NCBI GenBank assembly: GCA_044238935.1
Contig: JBIICI010000013.1
Coordinates: 1-53,848 of the forward strand
Reading direction: 5' to 3'
From: JBIICI01 sp044238935
GTDB taxonomy: Bacteria; Pseudomonadota; Alphaproteobacteria; Micavibrionales; Micavibrionaceae
DNA: 53,848 nt
Positions 43,967 to 52,360 of this stretch are shown here, piece by piece. Made by a program: the position numbers and the translations under genes. How positions within the stretch are numbered: position 1 is the first letter of the stretch; every line of letters begins with the position of its first letter. The notes beneath the pieces were generated by a model, which was given only the letters and a program-made list of their open reading frames with translations, did no database searches and was not told where the DNA came from.

Positions 43967-44978
43967 TCTTATTCTTACCTGTAATGCAGGATCAAATAAT
44001 ACCAAACTGGCGGCTTTTGACGCGCAAACGTTGGATAAATTGGATCATGCCTCCGTTCATAATACAGATGAAGCGATCACATGGTTTCAGGGGCACAAAA
44101 ATATTGTTGCTGTGGGACATCGTGTTGTGCATGGCGGGCGTTCCTTTATACAGCCCGAACCCATTACAATTGAGGTGTTAAAAAAGCTAAAAGACCTCAT
44201 TCCTCTTGCCCCCCTGCATCAACCTGCGGCTTTGGCCTTGATTGAATCAATGCAAAATATGTCTATTGATATTCCGCATATTGCGTGCTTTGATACAGCC
44301 TTTCACCATACAATGCCTGATATAAACCGCCGTTTACCCTTGCCGCAGGAATATCACGATAAGGGCATTATGCGTTACGGCTTTCATGGGCTTTCTTATC
44401 AATATATTGCAAATAAGCTGCCTGAATATATAAAGAACGCAGATCATAGCCGTGTCATTGTCGTGCATTTGGGCGGTGGAGCGTCGGCTTGTGCCATGAA
44501 AAACCTACAAAGCATTGACAGCACAATGGGATTTTCAACATTAGATGGCATGATGATGGGCACACGCTGTGGAGCGCTTGATTCTGGTGTGCTGCTTTAT
44601 TTATTACAACAAGACAACATGTCTTTACCGGATTTGACGGATCTTCTCTATCACAATGCAGGGCTGAAAGCTGTGTCAGGCATAAGCGATAATATGAAAG
44701 ACTTATTGGACAATAAAACAGAACCAGCCATCAAAGCCATTACGCTTTATTGTGCCCTTGCTGCCAAGCAAATCGCAAGCTTATTGCCATCCATTGGGGG
44801 GATAGATGCCCTTGTCTTCACAGGAGGAATCGGTGAAAACGCCCCCATTATCCGCGAAAAAATCACACAACATTTACGATGGGTGGGTGATTTTGACATC
44901 CATACCATCCCCACGAATGAGGAATTGGTAATGGCGCAAGCCTGCCATATGCGCTTAAAATATGAGGATAGGCTTTAA
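43959..44978 (+). CDS. ackA: Acetate kinase
   Basis: AckA converts acetyl phosphate and ADP to acetate and ATP. Motifs are LTCNAGSNNTKLA (5-17), HRVVHGG, FDTAFHHTMP, RYGFHGLSYQYI, HLGGGASACA, DGMMMGTRCGALD and FTGGIGENA. At 339 residues it is shorter than E. coli AckA (400) but complete for all active-site blocks, as is usual in alphaproteobacteria. I start at the ATG overlapping the previous stop. Confidence 0.94.
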   Translation: MSDLILTCNAGSNNTKLAAFDAQTLDKLDHASVHNTDEAITWFQGHKNIVAVGHRVVHGGRSFIQPEPITIEVLKKLKDLIPLAPLHQPAALALIESMQNMSIDIPHIACFDTAFHHTMPDINRRLPLPQEYHDKGIMRYGFHGLSYQYIANKLPEYIKNADHSRVIVVHLGGGASACAMKNLQSIDSTMGFSTLDGMMMGTRCGALDSGVLLYLLQQDNMSLPDLTDLLYHNAGLKAVSGISDNMKDLLDNKTEPAIKAITLYCALAAKQIASLLPSIGGIDALVFTGGIGENAPIIREKITQHLRWVGDFDIHTIPTNEELVMAQACHMRLKYEDRL

Positions 44979-45002
44979 AAACAAGGAAACAAAGGACAGC
45001 TT

Positions 45003-45530
45003 TTATTCTGATTCAGAAGTGTCCGTTATTGTGGTTTCTGTGTCAGGACGGCGGCGGCGGATGGTTTTTACAACCGTCGGAGATGTCGGTGCCGCGGCGG
45101 CTTGAGGGGATGTTTCTGTTGTTACAGATTCACGCGCCACATCATTTCCTGATTTTTGTAAATCTTGTTTTGGCAATGTATATTTAGGTGTGTTGCTGCG
45201 CTGTTGATCACGCTGACGTGGGGCATTATTTTGCGCATGATTCTGCACATGGGCTTGCGCTTGGCTCTGGCTTTGTTGCTCAGGATTGCGGGCACTGCGA
45301 TGCTGTGGAATCGGCAAGGGGCGTGAGGAGGAATCTTGGCGGTCATTAATCGCCAAATCAATTTCTAAACGACATGTGACTTTACGAAGTTCATGCAAAG
45401 CCTCTTGTAAAGCTTCTTGTTGGGTAGTTCCACGATTGCTGATCCATTCCTCATAGGCTTTATAGCAATTTTGTGCACTTTCTTGTAAGCGCTGCTTGGT
45501 TTCAGTGGTGTGTTCGATGGACTGTGTCAT
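45003..45530 (-). CDS. Hypothetical protein with Gln/Ala-rich tail
   Basis: The 175-residue protein has a helical N-terminal third (residues 8-62, EALQEALHELRKVTCRLEIDLA). The rest is low-complexity: Gln/Asn/His-rich, then Thr/Ala/Pro, then an IRRRRPDTE basic patch and acidic end. Disorder is likely. I do not recognise a family. It shares an orientation with guaC upstream (gap about 32 bp) and may be cotranscribed with it. Confidence 0.6.
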   Translation of the reverse strand: MTQSIEHTTETKQRLQESAQNCYKAYEEWISNRGTTQQEALQEALHELRKVTCRLEIDLAINDRQDSSSRPLPIPQHRSARNPEQQSQSQAQAHVQNHAQNNAPRQRDQQRSNTPKYTLPKQDLQKSGNDVARESVTTETSPQAAAAPTSPTVVKTIRRRRPDTETTITDTSESE

Positions 45531-45562
45531 GTTTTTATGCTTTCTGTATAAACTGATTATTT

Positions 45563-46609
45563 TTATGATTCACCAAAGACATTATTGATCTGTTGTGTAA
45601 CGCGAATAAAAGTTGTGCGTTTGGATAATTCTTTTAAATGTTTGGCGCCAACATAGGTACAGGCGGAACGAATCCCACCTAAAATATCTTGTAAGGTTTG
45701 TTTGACATCGCCGCGATAGGCAACTTGGACAGTTTTGCCTTCGCTGGCGCGATATTCAGCAACGCCACCTGCATGCTTGGTCATGGCTGTATCGCTGCTC
45801 ATTCCATAAAATTGCATGTATTTTTTACCGTGAATATCTGTGATGATTTCACCTTCGCTTTGGTCGTGACCTGCTAACATACCGCCTAACATCACGAAAT
45901 CGGCGCCAGCCCCAAAGGCCTTTGCTAAATCCCCCGGAACAGTACAGCCGCCATCAGAACAGATTAATCCGCCCAATCCATGCGCGGCATCGGCACATTC
46001 AATAACCGCGGATAATTGGGGGTATCCAACACCGGTCATTTTGCGTGTTGTACACACGCTGCCGGGGCCGATACCGGCTTTGACAATATCGGCACCGCCT
46101 AAAATTAACTCTTCGACCATTTCGCCTGTGACAACATTGCCGGCCATGATGGTAAGATCAGGGAAGTGATCCCGCATTTTTTTGAGGTAATCGACGAAAC
46201 GTTCGCTATATCCATTAGCAACATCAATACAAAGCTTGTTTAAATATTGGGGTTTTGCATCAAATACCGCCTTGAATTTTTCAAAATCATGCTCAACGAC
46301 ACCCATGCTGTACCATGCATTTATGGATTCAGGGGTTTGAAAAAATTCTTGCAGCGCTGCAATATCATAATGTTTATGAAGTGCCACTGTGCAACCATCG
46401 CCTAAGGCATGAAAAGCACGCGCCATTTTCATTGTACCCACACTATCCATATTGGCGGCGATAATCGGAACGCCATCCAATGTATGACCTGACCATTTCA
46501 TTTTATAAGGACGGTTTAGGCTAACATCCTTACGGCTGACTAATGTGGATCGTTTGGGGCGGATAAGGACGTCTTTGAAATCGAGCTTGAGTTCTTGTTC
46601 AATGCGCAT
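45563..46609 (-). CDS. guaC: GMP reductase
   Basis: GuaC converts GMP to IMP with NADPH in purine salvage. It is a TIM barrel related to IMP dehydrogenase but without the CBS domains. Segments are DFKDVLIRPKRSTL (10-23), IIAANMDSVGTM, GIGPGSVCTTRKMTGVGYPQ (catalytic Cys), and FVMLGGMLAGHDQSEG. The length of 348 residues matches the E. coli type. The block RASEGKTVQVAYRGDV separates it from IMP dehydrogenase. Confidence 0.95.
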   Translation of the reverse strand: MRIEQELKLDFKDVLIRPKRSTLVSRKDVSLNRPYKMKWSGHTLDGVPIIAANMDSVGTMKMARAFHALGDGCTVALHKHYDIAALQEFFQTPESINAWYSMGVVEHDFEKFKAVFDAKPQYLNKLCIDVANGYSERFVDYLKKMRDHFPDLTIMAGNVVTGEMVEELILGGADIVKAGIGPGSVCTTRKMTGVGYPQLSAVIECADAAHGLGGLICSDGGCTVPGDLAKAFGAGADFVMLGGMLAGHDQSEGEIITDIHGKKYMQFYGMSSDTAMTKHAGGVAEYRASEGKTVQVAYRGDVKQTLQDILGGIRSACTYVGAKHLKELSKRTTFIRVTQQINNVFGES

Positions 46610-46871
46610 GGTTTATTTCCGTTTTTATCGTTTTGTAATGATGGAATCTGTTCTTTATATACGCCTCTATCTTATTTGCCAAGATTTAAAAAGAGGTTTA
46701 AAATTTATTTGATTTTTAAAAATAAAGCGCCTATAGTAAAGCCAGAATATTTCCCCCATTATCATCTTATAAATCGATGCGGGGCAGCCTTTTGAAACAA
46801 GAGAGGCTGGTCATATTTTGGCGTATCAATATTTTTAGACACATTGATTTATTATTGTAAGGAACAAAGCG

Positions 46872-47525
46872 ATGAAATACGAAAAACAAACAGATTTGTT
46901 GATGCCAATGGCAACAGCCACATGGTTGATTGATAATACAGCGCTGGATTTTGAACAAATCGCGGCTTTTACAGGAATGCATTTGATTGAAATCCAAGCC
47001 ATCGCTGACGGTGAAATGGGATATGGGATCGTTGGGCGTAACCCGATTGAACATAAGGAATTAACCAAGGAAGAAATTGAACGTTGTGAAAAAAATATCA
47101 CAGCAACATTGAAAATGACAAAATCAGCGTTGCCAACGGTTAAAAATCGTGCAAAAGGGCCAAAATACACGCCTGTATCTAAACGCGGTGATAAGCCAGA
47201 TGCGATTTATTTCATTATTAAAAAGCACCCTGAAATCACAGATGCGCAAATTTGCAAACTGATCGGGACAACAAAGCCAACAATCGATAAGATTCGCAAT
47301 AAAGAACATGCAAATATGGTGGAAATTGTTGCAAAGCATCCTGCGGATTTAGGCATGTGTACCTATGAAGAATTTCAGCGCGTTTTAGAAAAAGCCTTAA
47401 AAGCTCAAGGAAAAACATTAGCCGATGTTCAGCAAGAGCCTGAAATTGAAGAAAAGCAAACAACACAAAGCTCAGCTGGCGGATTTGATTTCTCAAATTT
47501 TTTAGGGAAAAGAATTGAACAGTAA
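46872..47525 (+). CDS. trcR: TrcR/DUF1013 family cell-cycle regulator
   Basis: The DUF1013 family is confined to alphaproteobacteria and is annotated as cell-cycle transcriptional regulator TrcR. The N-terminal block ATWLIDNTALDFEQIAAFTGMH and IQAIADGEMGYGIVGRNP are diagnostic. Two helix-turn-helix-like stretches follow, including ITDAQICKLIGTTKPTID. AAGGAAC lies before the ATG. The C-terminus (residues 185-217) is less conserved. It is in its own unit, followed by a small AAAACAC/GTGTTTT hairpin and then rpsU. Confidence 0.9.
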   Translation: MKYEKQTDLLMPMATATWLIDNTALDFEQIAAFTGMHLIEIQAIADGEMGYGIVGRNPIEHKELTKEEIERCEKNITATLKMTKSALPTVKNRAKGPKYTPVSKRGDKPDAIYFIIKKHPEITDAQICKLIGTTKPTIDKIRNKEHANMVEIVAKHPADLGMCTYEEFQRVLEKALKAQGKTLADVQQEPEIEEKQTTQSSAGGFDFSNFLGKRIEQ

Positions 47526-47646
47526 AAAACACTTGTGTTTTCTTACAAAATAGCTTAATTCAAGATCTTAATATTTTTGTGATAGGCTAAATTCATAGTC
47601 AACATTTTAGATATTGAAAAATCCACGAAGGAAGGGGTGATATTAA

Positions 47647-47844
47647 TTGGTTACCGTAAACGTTAGAGATAATAACATTGACCAAGCATTGCGTGTCTTG
47701 AAAAAGAAATTGCAGCGCGAAGGTGTGTTTCGTGAGATGAAAGATCGTCGTCACTATGAAAAACCTAGTGAAATCAAAAAACGCGAATTGGCAGAAAACA
47801 TCCGCCGTAGTCGGAAGATGGATCGCAAACGTCGCGACGATTAA
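47647..47844 (+). CDS. rpsU: 30S ribosomal protein S21
   Basis: The 65-residue basic protein matches bS21 throughout (VRDNNIDQALRVLKKK, then FREMKDRRHYEKPSEIKKRE). The start codon is TTG at 47647: no ATG or GTG fits, and the normal family start (M-V-x-V) aligns exactly with TTG-GTT-ACC-GTA. The Shine-Dalgarno region AAGGAAGGGGTGA is very strong, which would compensate. A terminator follows 34 bp downstream. Confidence 0.95.
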   Translation: MVTVNVRDNNIDQALRVLKKKLQREGVFREMKDRRHYEKPSEIKKRELAENIRRSRKMDRKRRDD

Positions 47845-47877
47845 TTATGATGATTAATCTTTAAAAAATTCTTTTAT

Positions 47878-47921
47878 AAAAAAGCTCTGTAAAGATATAT
47901 GTCTTTATTCAGAGCTTTTTT
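47878..47921 (+). terminator. Rho-independent terminator of rpsU
   Basis: A 12-bp outer stem (AAAAAAGCTCTG with CAGAGCTTTTTT) continues through a TT bulge into a 6-bp inner stem (TAAAGA with TCTTTA). The T-run extends beyond the stem. Confidence 0.85.
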
Positions 47922-47945
47922 TTTACGCAATTTTGCGATATAAAT

Positions 47946-48551
47946 ATGCAGATGCATGATGATGATTTTAAACATAAATGGCTTCAAAAAAACAAACTTC
48001 CTTCTGATAGAGAGAAAGAGGGAAATTTATTATGGCGTTATGTAACACAATCCATTCAATCTATTCATAAATCACCCGTGGATCAGCATGTGAATGTGCC
48101 TGTTCAATCACAGACTATGCCTCAAAAAGATGAGCCTTTTCTATTATCCTTGGATCAGTTGCAAAAAATTGGGAAAACCATCACGCCGCTCTCTTTGCCC
48201 TCAGAACAAACAGCTATGCCGCGTACAAATCGCAGCCTTTATCAAAAATTACGCCGTGGGCAAATTCCATGGCAGCGTATCGTTGATTTGCATGGTATGG
48301 GAAAGGATCACGCACGCATCACATTGGAATCCCAAATTATAAAGGCGTACCAGCAAAAGGAACGCTGTGTTTTGGTGATTACAGGCAAGGGGAAAGGGAT
48401 TGAAAGTCTCTTTACAGGCTATGGCATTTTACGGCAATCTTTTCCAGCATGGATCACCAGTGCGACATTATCACCCTATGTTTTGGATTACGCGACTTCT
48501 ATCCCTCGTCATGGCGGTGAGGGCGCGTTTTATGTGCTGATTGCGCAATAG
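47946..48551 (+). CDS. Smr-domain protein
   Basis: The protein has 201 residues. The C-terminal half is an Smr (small MutS-related) domain: IVDLHGMGKDHA (about 115-126), LVITGKGKG, and RHGGEGAFYVLIAQ at the end. The N-terminal 80 residues are polar and linker-like. Smr domains have endonuclease activity on nucleic acids or ribosome-linked roles. The TGKGK and HGGEGA motifs are intact. It is convergent with the Zur-like gene. Confidence 0.88.
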   Translation: MQMHDDDFKHKWLQKNKLPSDREKEGNLLWRYVTQSIQSIHKSPVDQHVNVPVQSQTMPQKDEPFLLSLDQLQKIGKTITPLSLPSEQTAMPRTNRSLYQKLRRGQIPWQRIVDLHGMGKDHARITLESQIIKAYQQKERCVLVITGKGKGIESLFTGYGILRQSFPAWITSATLSPYVLDYATSIPRHGGEGAFYVLIAQ

Positions 48552-48554
48552 AGA

Positions 48555-48956
48555 TCAAACACATTTCACACATACACCGTGAATTTCTGTATTCCAATGG
48601 TGTGTTTTGAATCCGGATTGGGTGATTTTCGATTGTAATTCATGCGGCATATCGCATAAATGAATCTCTGTAACCTCACCACATTGTGAACAGATCATAA
48701 ATTGTGATCCATGATGTTGGTGATCAGTACCACAGGCAATAAAGCTGTTGAGGCTCTCAATTTTATGAACAAAGCCATGGGCTTGTAAAAACTCAAGGGC
48801 GCGATAAACGGTCGTGGGCTTTGCGCCAATGGCGTGGATAATATCATACGCGCCAATCGGTTTCGAACTCTTACGAATAATATCCAATGTGGCTTGGCGT
48901 GGGGGCGTTAAGCGTAATTTTTGATTTTTACAATAGGCGCTGAAACTCTCAATCAT
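48555..48956 (-). CDS. Fur-family regulator, probably Zur
   Basis: The 133-residue winged-helix repressor has LTPPRQATLDIIRKSSKPIG in the DNA-binding half, then the metal-binding CGTDHQHH and two CxxC pairs (CSQC and CVKC). A His/Cys-rich sensor and a shorter helix 1 are typical of Zur rather than Fur. It starts 1 bp after the permease-DUF3299 gene, which carries a His-rich loop, so zinc is the likely signal. Specificity is inferred, not proven. Confidence 0.8.
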   Translation of the reverse strand: MIESFSAYCKNQKLRLTPPRQATLDIIRKSSKPIGAYDIIHAIGAKPTTVYRALEFLQAHGFVHKIESLNSFIACGTDHQHHGSQFMICSQCGEVTEIHLCDMPHELQSKITQSGFKTHHWNTEIHGVCVKCV

Positions 48957-48957
48957 C

Positions 48958-50661
48958 TTATTTCACCAATCTGGCGTTTTTCAGGCGATAAAACACGCTA
49001 TATTCAGGATCATTCGCAACCAATTCCACTGTGCCTGTAATCACAATCGGATCATAGCTAAATTGAATGGGTTTTTTATCCGCTGTATGCACCTCAAGGA
49101 TCAGGGACGCGCCCGTGTGATAATGAAAAGGGCAGGTGACAGGGAAAGGCCCTAGTAAAAACAGGCTTTGCGCATCGGATTCATCTAAGGGAAACATAAA
49201 GCCCTTAATGGTAATTGTTTTTTTATCCATTGCCTTCACGGCAGGGGAAAATTCAGGTTTTTGATACATGACGTCATAGTCTTGCGCGTCTTTTGTCTCA
49301 ATTTTGATTTCTTTTGTTTGACCAAAGATTTTCCAATCTACTGCGCCCTTTGGCACATCAACATAATCCTTGACGTAGTCAGAGAGGGTTTTTGTGGTTT
49401 CATCAGGGTTTTTGTCAAATTCAAAGGCATAGGCACAAGGAAATAAACACGTCAAAACAGAGATAAAAATCAATATTCCTAATCCATGGCTTAAGCTTTT
49501 TGAAATATCAATTTTTGTGGCTTTGTAGGCTGGAATAAATGCAGCCAATATCCCTGCTAATAAGGTCAGGGCGATCAACGCGCCCTCTTGGGGGTACATT
49601 ATCCACGCATTCGCACCGCTGGCTTTTAGGGGGGGCATGGTCTGAATAAGCCCATCAAATGCGATATGTCCCATCAATAAGCCCAATAATAAACCAGCCG
49701 CAACCAAGATCATGCCCTCACATAAGATCATCAAAAACAACCGCCTTGCGTGAAAACCCAAGGTGCGCATGACGGCCAAATCATAAATTCGGTTATCCAA
49801 AACGCTTAATAGCCCTGAAAAAATACTAAGAGCAGCAACGGCGATTAAAAACATGGATAAAACCAGCCCCGTTTGTGATCCCAACCCTAACATAGAGGTT
49901 AATCGTGTAACCTCATAGGCTGGAATGGCGGCTTGCACATTGCTGTTGCGGTTAATTTGGCGCGATAGGTTGAGCGTTGCCGCATGGGAGCGTGTTTTGA
50001 TGAGGAGGGCGGTAATGTCGCCTTCTTCTTCATGTTCATGTTTTTCTTCATGATCATGCTCGTGATCTTCGTGCAGATGCCAAACGGACTCTAGAGATGT
50101 TAGAATTAAACGATCCAAAACTGTGCCTGTGGGTTTTAGTATTCCTGTGATATGATAGGGGTTTTCGGCATGCTCATGCCCGCCCTCTAATCCATGCGCT
50201 CCGATAAATTGATCCCCTGTGTTTAACCCTGTATCCGATCCCGCCACGGCTTGAAATGGGGCGTTCCACACTGTGCCACTTGCTAATGATCCATTATAGA
50301 GTTTGATATAATCCTGAATTGTTCCCACAATCCGAAACCCATGATAGGAATCGCCCAACGCCAACGGAATGGCGGATTTGATTTGCGGATGGTGCATCCA
50401 ATGTTCCGCCTCATCAAATTCCATATTGCCTGTGGGAATATCAATATGATACAGGCTGGATAGCACCAATTGCAGCGGGCTGCCCTTTGCGCCAATGATA
50501 AAATCAACACCGCCATGCTTGCCTATACGATTTTGAATATGCTGCGAAAACAATATCATCACCACCGCCACCATCACCCCCAGCGCGGTCAGCAGGATAG
50601 ATAAAAAACTATTCAACCGCCGCGCGGTCAAAGAGGCAGTAATCAAAGAAATTGTATTCAT
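48958..50661 (-). CDS. ABC transporter permease (FtsX/MacB-like) fused to a DUF3299 domain
   Basis: Residues 1-385 form an FtsX/LolC-type permease: one helix at 18-38, a large periplasmic loop, and three helices at about 265-287, 305-330 and 360-378. The periplasmic loop has a His/Glu-rich patch at residues 195-213 (HLHEDHEHDHEEKHEH), a likely zinc-binding string. After residue 390 a second hydrophobic segment ending in CAYA (396-412) looks like a leftover signal peptide, followed by a DUF3299 domain (about 440-567) with PVTCPFHYH. DUF3299 is normally a separate exported protein. The matching ATPase gene lies 2.4 kb upstream, beyond the Cas13-like cassette. Confidence 0.85.
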   Translation of the reverse strand: MNTISLITASLTARRLNSFLSILLTALGVMVAVVMILFSQHIQNRIGKHGGVDFIIGAKGSPLQLVLSSLYHIDIPTGNMEFDEAEHWMHHPQIKSAIPLALGDSYHGFRIVGTIQDYIKLYNGSLASGTVWNAPFQAVAGSDTGLNTGDQFIGAHGLEGGHEHAENPYHITGILKPTGTVLDRLILTSLESVWHLHEDHEHDHEEKHEHEEEGDITALLIKTRSHAATLNLSRQINRNSNVQAAIPAYEVTRLTSMLGLGSQTGLVLSMFLIAVAALSIFSGLLSVLDNRIYDLAVMRTLGFHARRLFLMILCEGMILVAAGLLLGLLMGHIAFDGLIQTMPPLKASGANAWIMYPQEGALIALTLLAGILAAFIPAYKATKIDISKSLSHGLGILIFISVLTCLFPCAYAFEFDKNPDETTKTLSDYVKDYVDVPKGAVDWKIFGQTKEIKIETKDAQDYDVMYQKPEFSPAVKAMDKKTITIKGFMFPLDESDAQSLFLLGPFPVTCPFHYHTGASLILEVHTADKKPIQFSYDPIVITGTVELVANDPEYSVFYRLKNARLVK

Positions 50662-50685
50662 AGCGCGATCATACAGAATTTATAG

Positions 50686-50707
50686 AACAAAATCACCTGA
50701 TTTTGTT
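50686..50707 (-). terminator. AT-rich hairpin after the Cas13-like gene
   Basis: AACAAAATCA and TGATTTTGTT form a perfect 10-bp inverted repeat around two bases, 14 bp after the stop codon. It is A/T-rich and followed by TATAAATT rather than a T-run, so termination is uncertain. Confidence 0.35.
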
Positions 50708-50720
50708 ATAAAGTGGATTA

Positions 50721-52301
50721 TTATGCGGATGTTTTTTCTTGTACTGAATTTGATTCAGTATCGCATAATCTTCTGGTGATTTTTGATTGATCCTGTGGTT
50801 TCTTTAACCCCCCTTTATGCGCAATAATCAAATCGCGATGCCAGCTGGCGATGGTTTTCTTAAACACTTTGCGGCGGTCGATGGTGATGTTGTCGTCCTG
50901 TTTGGTCAAAAGAGAACGATTGCCATTGTTCCACCTGCGGATATGTTCGGTTTTGATGGGGTCGTTAGTGTCAATAATCGTGTAATCCTGATCTTTGAAA
51001 ATTTGGCGCATTTGGGTGTAAAAGCGATTGGATGCGGATTTTCCCAATTCAAGATGATTTTCAATATGTGCGATGATTTCTGTAAAAACATCCTGAACAT
51101 TTAGGGACAGAGTTTGCCCATCGCGATATTCATGAATATCCCAAAACAGTCCATTATGGGCGATATGATTGCGGATCATTGCCAATTTTGGGTGGGCGGC
51201 ATAAAAATCATCTAATTGTGCATCTGTCATGTCGCCTATGATTTTGCCGATATAGGATTGGATAATCAAATGCACTCGCGCGGTTAACATATACACGGAC
51301 TCAATGTCCCGTTTGAAATGAATTGGCGTATCGGGCGCATCTTTTTGCAACATGGCTTTGATTTTACGATAATTTGCCTCCCCAATAAAATGATAGCGCA
51401 GCTTAAATTCATGCTGGCGGTAATCGGTTTTAGAATAAGGGTGATCTTTGCTGCGTAATCCCAAATAGGCTTGCCGCCACGGCAATGTATCGCTGATCAA
51501 CGCTTTACGTTCTTTTTTATTTTTGATATTGGCACGGGTATTTTCATTGGCAAAGCTGTTATGCGTTGATTTCCTGCGGCGTTTGACACATTCAGATGCA
51601 ATCTGCATCACCATGTGGGATTGTAAATATTGCTTTTGAATATGGGGGTGCAATTTATGCTCAAAACGATACACTTGGGATGCAAATTCATGCATCATTT
51701 GCGGCAATAAAAACAACCCCATCGCCTGTATTAGTTGATCGTGTGAATAAGTGGGATTGCGTTTTTTATCGTCATTATAGTGTTCCAAATAATTGCGGCG
51801 TTTGTATAAAATTTCAATCGCGCGAACAAAGGTCATGGTGTTTTCATTGCCTTTATCATCTTTGAATCGGTCAAAAATGGCATAATCCCGACGTAATTTT
51901 TCCTCGAACCTTGCAATAATCACATCATCAAATTTGTTCAAAAGATTTGATGTAAATTGACCGCTGATACAATCCATTTTTTCCTTTGGGTATTTTAGCT
52001 TTCCTGTTTCTGGATCAGGCACAATCGATTCACGCAAAAATTTGCCGTGATCGTCGATCTGTTTGGTTTTTTTATTGAGTTTAGGCTTTAAATTTTCTGT
52101 GACGACGGCGTATAGCTTTTTGCGGGCGGATGATTTTTCGGTAAAAACCGACCAAAATATCGTTTGAATATAGCTGTTACACAGGCGGATAAAATACAGC
52201 TCCATGACCCGAAATTCAGGATAGGCATCTTCGATCGCAGATAGGTTGATTTTTAGGGTTTCCTTATTTTCTGATGCCACTGCCGCATAACCCTTTTTCA
52301 A
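50721..52301 (-). CDS. Compact Cas13-like double-HEPN ribonuclease (putative type VI CRISPR effector)
   Basis: The 526-residue protein has two HEPN RNase motifs of the R-N-x3-H form that Cas13 uses: RNYLEH (Arg169, His174) and RNHIAH (Arg377, His382). Each lies late in a helical region (roughly 20-215 and 335-425). A very basic linker (about 238-320, KRRRKS, KNKKERK) and a basic C-terminal tail (470-526) could bind RNA. Classic Cas13 proteins are about 775-1300 residues, so this is far smaller; only recently described miniature 'ancestral' Cas13 proteins are near this size. A two-repeat array lies 59 bp upstream on the same strand. The longest frame starts at TTG; the in-frame GTG at 52280 has AAGGG ten bases upstream and may be the true start. 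It could instead be an AbiF-like HEPN toxin. Confidence 0.8.
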   Translation of the reverse strand: MKKGYAAVASENKETLKINLSAIEDAYPEFRVMELYFIRLCNSYIQTIFWSVFTEKSSARKKLYAVVTENLKPKLNKKTKQIDDHGKFLRESIVPDPETGKLKYPKEKMDCISGQFTSNLLNKFDDVIIARFEEKLRRDYAIFDRFKDDKGNENTMTFVRAIEILYKRRNYLEHYNDDKKRNPTYSHDQLIQAMGLFLLPQMMHEFASQVYRFEHKLHPHIQKQYLQSHMVMQIASECVKRRRKSTHNSFANENTRANIKNKKERKALISDTLPWRQAYLGLRSKDHPYSKTDYRQHEFKLRYHFIGEANYRKIKAMLQKDAPDTPIHFKRDIESVYMLTARVHLIIQSYIGKIIGDMTDAQLDDFYAAHPKLAMIRNHIAHNGLFWDIHEYRDGQTLSLNVQDVFTEIIAHIENHLELGKSASNRFYTQMRQIFKDQDYTIIDTNDPIKTEHIRRWNNGNRSLLTKQDDNITIDRRKVFKKTIASWHRDLIIAHKGGLKKPQDQSKITRRLCDTESNSVQEKTSA

Positions 52302-52324
52302 AAAAAAGTGAATTTCTTTGAAAG

Positions 52325-52352
52325 ATTAAGGGATATGTGAGCGTGTCGTCAA
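52325..52352 (-). promoter_or_regulatory. Possible promoter of the Cas13-like gene
   Basis: On the minus strand TTGACG (-35), 16 bases and CTTAAT (-10) lie between the array and the effector gene. The -35 is strong and the -10 is only fair. Confidence 0.35.
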
Positions 52353-52360
52353 GGATAAAG

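Noticed and set aside
46733..46750. CTATAGTAAAGCCAGAAT resembles the ends of the MITE-like element at 37888-38224.
   Set aside because: Only one end-like string is present and no inverted partner lies nearby.
50698..50708. The spacer shares TGATTTTGTTA with the sequence just after the Cas13-like gene.
   Set aside because: Only 11 consecutive bases match, in AT-rich sequence; the extended alignment is about 19 of 30, and the orientation would target the antisense strand if the crRNA is made on the effector's strand. Chance is sufficient.
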